Assembly (NCBI GenBank): GCA_019414045.1
Contig: DXMW01000025.1
Location: 1 to 37,169 of the forward strand
Length of the DNA: 37,169 nt
Direction: 5' to 3'
Origin: Collinsella sp.
GTDB taxonomy: Bacteria > Actinomycetota > Coriobacteriia > Coriobacteriales > Coriobacteriaceae
Numbering within the stretch: the stretch's first letter is position 1; the number at the start of each line of letters is the position of its first letter. Shown one piece after another: positions 34,200 through 37,169 of the stretch. The notes beneath the pieces were generated by a model that made no database searches, had not been told where the DNA came from, and saw only the letters and a list, made by a program, of their open reading frames with translations. The position numbers were made by a program, and so were the translations under genes.

Positions 34200-34967
34200 A
34201 TGGCAGGCGAATCTTATGCAATTCCCCCCAAAGATCGTGCTGTTGAGGGAATTCTTTGGTATATCCAGCACCATCAGCTTGCCGGCGGGGATCGCCTGCC
34301 GGCCGAGCGCGTGCTGTGCGAAGAGATTGGCGTTTCGCGTACAGCGTTGCGTGCCGGTATCACGCGGCTCATCTCGTGTGGAACGCTCGAGAGCCGTCGC
34401 GGATCGGGTACGTATGTGTGTCCTCCCAAGCCGCTAAACATCTTTCAGGAAACGTATAACTTTTCCGATGCTGTGCGGACTGCCGGTCTGCACCCCTCTT
34501 CTCGTCTGGTTTCCACCGGGACCATCGAGGCGGATGAGGCGCTTGCCGACAAGCTTGGGGTGTCTGTAGGCGCTCCTTTGCTCCGCATGCAGCGCGTTCG
34601 ACTTATTGAGGGCGAGCCGGCGTCAATCGAGACCGCTCACGTTAACCTGTCCCTGTGCCCATCGCTTACCGAGCACGATTTTGAGTGCGAGAGCCTTTAC
34701 GATGTCTTGCTCAAAGAAGGCGGCGTGCGTGTTGAGCATGGACGTGAGCATATCTCTATCTCGCGTTTGAACGTCGAAGAGGCCGAGCTGCTCCAGCAAG
34801 AAGAGGGAACGCCGGTGTTCTATGAGAGCTCGATTGAATTTGATAAGGACATGCGTTTTGTGGAGCATTGCAAATCGGTGATTTTGCCCACAAAGTTTCG
34901 CTTTGCCGATAACGGCGAAGAGAACGGCATGAGGAGTGTGGCAGGTGAACAATGGCTGAAACAGTAG
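34200..34967 (+). CDS. GntR-family regulator with UTRA domain (first of a pair)
   Basis: Winged helix near the N-terminus (about 12-75: DRLPAERVLCEEIGVSRTALRAGITRLISCGTLESRRGSGTYV) and UTRA effector domain (about 95-240). The length is 255 residues. GAGGAG lies about 13 nt upstream of the ATG. The 3' end overlaps the next GntR gene by 16 nt, so the two are co-translated. It precedes SIS-domain sugar isomerase genes and is a candidate regulator of them. Confidence 0.85.
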   Translation: MAGESYAIPPKDRAVEGILWYIQHHQLAGGDRLPAERVLCEEIGVSRTALRAGITRLISCGTLESRRGSGTYVCPPKPLNIFQETYNFSDAVRTAGLHPSSRLVSTGTIEADEALADKLGVSVGAPLLRMQRVRLIEGEPASIETAHVNLSLCPSLTEHDFECESLYDVLLKEGGVRVEHGREHISISRLNVEEAELLQQEEGTPVFYESSIEFDKDMRFVEHCKSVILPTKFRFADNGEENGMRSVAGEQWLKQ

Positions 34968-35665
34968 ATGCCACCCCGGTTTATATGCGCATTCGACGCC
35001 GCATCGAGGAGCGTATCGAGCGCGGTACATATCCCACGGGTTCCATGATTCCGTCCGAAAAAGACCTCGCCGAGGAATTTGGTACGACACGCTTGACCAT
35101 CCGAAGCGCTGTCGATGAGCTGGTTCGGCGCGGGCAGATTCGCCGTGTTCGGGGGAAAGGTGCCTTTGTGGCGCAGAAAGTACCTGCTTTTTTTGAACGC
35201 ACGGGCGGTTTCCGTGAATCGGTCCGTGCTTCGGGCGGCGAGCCGTCCGTCCGTATTCTCGCACGTTCCAAGCGTTATGCGGGGCCATACTACGCTGACC
35301 TGTTTGGCATCGCCGAGGACGACCTGCTCTATTCCATTCGACGCCTGAACTGCATAAACGGTAGCCCCGTATCGATCGAGACGGCGCTGATTCCCTGCCT
35401 GCTGTTCCCAACCATCGAAGATATTGACGTGTCGGTCTTCAGCTTGTACGAGACCTATGAGATGCTGGGCCGAAAGCCAGTTATGGCACAGGAAAAGCTC
35501 GATATCGAAGCGCTGGGCGCACGAGATGCCGGCCTGCTTGGACTGGAGCAGGGTGATCTTGCCTTGACGCTGGAGTGCGTAAGCTTCGATGCGAGCGGCC
35601 AGGCGATCGAGTACGTCAAGTCGTTTAACCGCGGTGATGCGGGTGGATATACCTATACGTACTAG
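34952..35665 (+). CDS. GntR-family regulator with UTRA domain (second of a pair)
   Basis: A 237-residue regulator: winged helix (about 8-75: MIPSEKDLAEEFGTTRLTIRSAVDELVRRGQIRRVRGKGAFV) and UTRA domain (about 95-235). CAGGTGA lies a few nt before the ATG inside the preceding gene. It is only distantly similar to its partner, so it does not look like a recent duplicate. It may act with it on the downstream SIS genes. Confidence 0.88.
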   Translation: MAETVDATPVYMRIRRRIEERIERGTYPTGSMIPSEKDLAEEFGTTRLTIRSAVDELVRRGQIRRVRGKGAFVAQKVPAFFERTGGFRESVRASGGEPSVRILARSKRYAGPYYADLFGIAEDDLLYSIRRLNCINGSPVSIETALIPCLLFPTIEDIDVSVFSLYETYEMLGRKPVMAQEKLDIEALGARDAGLLGLEQGDLALTLECVSFDASGQAIEYVKSFNRGDAGGYTYTY

Positions 35666-35723
35666 CTGGTTTTTTGCATAACGGGCTGAAAAGTTGACGG
35701 AATTTTGATTCGTTGAGCAGACC

Positions 35724-35834
35724 GTATATACAACCTTACATGGCTCAAAATCGACCGTTTGCCGATGGGGATAAATTAATCGACAAAGAGGTATCAAAAA
35801 GCCGTAACCTATAACTGTGATCGGTATTAAATAC
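35724..35834. promoter_or_regulatory. candidate GntR operators upstream of the SIS operon
   Basis: GTATATAC (35724-35731) and GTATTAAATAC (35824-35834, one mismatch from a palindrome) are GT...AC-type sites typical of GntR proteins. They lie in the 194-nt gap between the second regulator and the SIS gene. Neither has been matched to a specific protein. Confidence 0.35.
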
Positions 35835-35859
35835 TAATGATTTGTTACGAGGTGAGACG

Positions 35860-36975
35860 ATGAAGATGCTCGATTACGTTCAGCTTGCCCATGTGCGTAT
35901 GGGGGAGAACCTCGAGCGTTCGTCTGAGCTGGTAGCGCAGCTCGTTGATATTTTCCAGTCCGGTTCTTTTGATGCACTGCGCATCGTTGCTTCGGGTTCG
36001 TCGCACCATGCCGCCGATTGCGCCCGCGATTACCTGCAAGATGCGCTGCAGATGCAGGTGTCCGTTGTGACGCCCGAGGCCTTCGTCGATTTTGAACACA
36101 CCTATCCGCAGCATGCGCTCAACATCGCCGTCTCGCAGAGCGGCTATTCGACCAATACGATTGCGGCGCTCGATTACATGCGTGCACACGATATGGCTGC
36201 AGTTGCGCTCACGGCAAACGTCGAGGCACCCATCAAGGAACACGCTGACATCGTTCTTGACTACGGTGTGGGTGTCGAGTCGGTGGACTTTGTGACTCTG
36301 GGCGTCGAGGTTCTCGTTGAGTACCTGGTGCTCTTTGGTATTTACGGCGGTCAGGCGCGCGGAACGATTGACGCCAAGGGCGTTGCTCAGCGTCTTGATG
36401 ACCTGCGCGAGGCTATCCAGGCTAATGCCGTGATGTGCAAGACCGCCGAGGCATATGTCCAAGATCACATGCTCGAGCTTTCTGAGCACATGCCCGCCAT
36501 GGTCGTCGGCAACGGCCCCAACTATGGTGTTGCCGAGGAGGCAGCGCTCAAGCTGAGCGAGACCATCAAGATTCCTGCCATGCATCACGAAGGCGAGGAG
36601 TTCGTCCACGGTCCCGAGATGCAGATCGTTCCGGGCCATCTGGTGTTTATCGTCGACGATCCGCAGGGGTCGGAGCGTCTTGCGAATATCGCCGATGCGC
36701 TATCGAACGTTACGGCAAAAACGGTGCTGCTCACGGCCCATCCCAAGGGTAGGGCTCACGAGGTTGCGGTGCCTCAGGTGGCTCCGCTGCTCAGCGCAAT
36801 TCCCAATCTTGTGTTCTTCCAGACGATTGCGGCCATGATCGCCGAGCGTCTGAAGTCATGGAACGTGCACCCGTATCTCGATACCGTCTCCAAGCAAATG
36901 GAGGTCAAGGCAGAGGGCTACGAAGAGTCAGTCAATGCGCTTAAGGCCAAAGCGGCTGAGTGTTACGGAATGTAA
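35860..36975 (+). CDS. two-SIS-domain sugar-phosphate isomerase/deglycase (GlmS-C/FrlB/AgaS-like)
   Basis: 371 residues with two SIS domains: the first at about 35-170 (RIVASGSSHHAADCARDYL and NIAVSQSGYSTNTIAAL), the second at about 200-345 (MVVGNGPNYGVAEEAALKLSET, then MHHEGEEFVHGPEMQIVPG). The Glu/His-rich segment matches the catalytic part of glucosamine-6-phosphate synthase and fructoselysine-6-phosphate deglycase. The likely substrate is an amino-sugar phosphate or an Amadori-product phosphate, which cannot be decided here. GAGGTGAG precedes ATG 35860. A second, related gene starts 60 nt downstream. Confidence 0.85.
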   Translation: MKMLDYVQLAHVRMGENLERSSELVAQLVDIFQSGSFDALRIVASGSSHHAADCARDYLQDALQMQVSVVTPEAFVDFEHTYPQHALNIAVSQSGYSTNTIAALDYMRAHDMAAVALTANVEAPIKEHADIVLDYGVGVESVDFVTLGVEVLVEYLVLFGIYGGQARGTIDAKGVAQRLDDLREAIQANAVMCKTAEAYVQDHMLELSEHMPAMVVGNGPNYGVAEEAALKLSETIKIPAMHHEGEEFVHGPEMQIVPGHLVFIVDDPQGSERLANIADALSNVTAKTVLLTAHPKGRAHEVAVPQVAPLLSAIPNLVFFQTIAAMIAERLKSWNVHPYLDTVSKQMEVKAEGYEESVNALKAKAAECYGM

Positions 36976-37035
36976 GCGGGTTTTGATGCCCGTTGGCATG
37001 GGGGATGTGGAAACAACCCCAGAAAGGAGAGACAA

Positions 37036-37169
37036 ATGAAGGAAACCGAGAAGATCGAGATCATGCATTTCGACCAGGAGGGCTATCTCGAGGACGGCAA
37101 GGCGCTCTACGAGACCGGCAAGAAGATGACCGCGCTCGCCGACAAGGTCGCCGACGAGGGCTACGACGC
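37036..37169 (+). CDS. start of a second SIS-like sugar isomerase/deglycase gene, cut by window end
   Basis: The ATG at 37036 has AAAGGAG upstream. The visible 44 residues (KIEIMHFDQEGYLEDGKALYETG...) are consistent with the N-terminus of FrlB-type SIS proteins, which start in this way before the first SIS domain. The rest is outside the window, so the call is tentative. It probably forms an operon with the preceding SIS gene. Confidence 0.5.
   Translation, partial: MKETEKIEIMHFDQEGYLEDGKALYETGKKMTALADKVADEGYD

Overview
The window reads as a stretch of a Coriobacteriia chromosome, most likely Collinsella or a close relative. That placement is an inference from moderately high GC, the TsaB-RimI-TsaD fusion, and gene content typical of a gut saccharolytic anaerobe. 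I saw no phage, plasmid, transposase or Cas genes. Most of the window is ordinary chromosome, and the unusual material lies mainly between genes.

Layout. 1-6966: a tight plus-strand housekeeping operon (acpS, NAD(P)HX repair, alr, family 4 uracil-DNA glycosylase, tsaE, tsaB-rimI-tsaD). 6967-9533: a large palindromic element, then a long leader with a small Ile/Val-rich peptide and an attenuator-like terminator ahead of a CstA-family transporter. 9574-11909: a solitary protein with a JetD-like Toprim domain. 11910-12899: a gene-poor patch holding a second palindromic element, a 230-bp element with inverted-repeat ends, a REP-like hairpin, tRNA-3'-end-like repeats and tRNA-Gln. 12899-14969 (minus): a peptidoglycan-binding-domain protein and a polyprenyl diphosphate synthase.

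15085-28870 is an alpha-glucan/maltodextrin region. It has a PTS EIICB fused to a HAD phosphatase, a divergent GntR/UTRA regulator, a lipoprotein-permease-permease-ATPase ABC importer, glycogen/maltodextrin phosphorylase, 4-alpha-glucanotransferase and galE. A shared operator-like palindrome (TTGTTTAAACAA type) lies in front of the PTS gene, the regulator, the ABC operon and malQ-glgP, so these probably form one regulon. Imported maltodextrins would be rearranged by MalQ and phosphorolysed by GlgP.

29138-30343 is a Tat-exported coiled-coil/CHAP-like cell-wall hydrolase followed by a third palindromic element. Next come a lower-GC orphan gene, murB, a divergent LacI-type regulator, a small hypothetical gene, two overlapping GntR/UTRA regulators, and a SIS-domain sugar-phosphate isomerase/deglycase gene with a second similar gene cut by the window end.

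The most novel signals are: (i) three copies of a palindromic element with a fixed 69-nt core, a covarying inner stem and unrelated but perfectly paired outer arms, each 9-13 nt after a stop codon; (ii) a four-unit 80-bp array of 57-nt inverted repeats between convergent genes; (iii) the orphan JetD-like protein; (iv) the EIICB-HAD fusion; (v) the leader in front of cstA.
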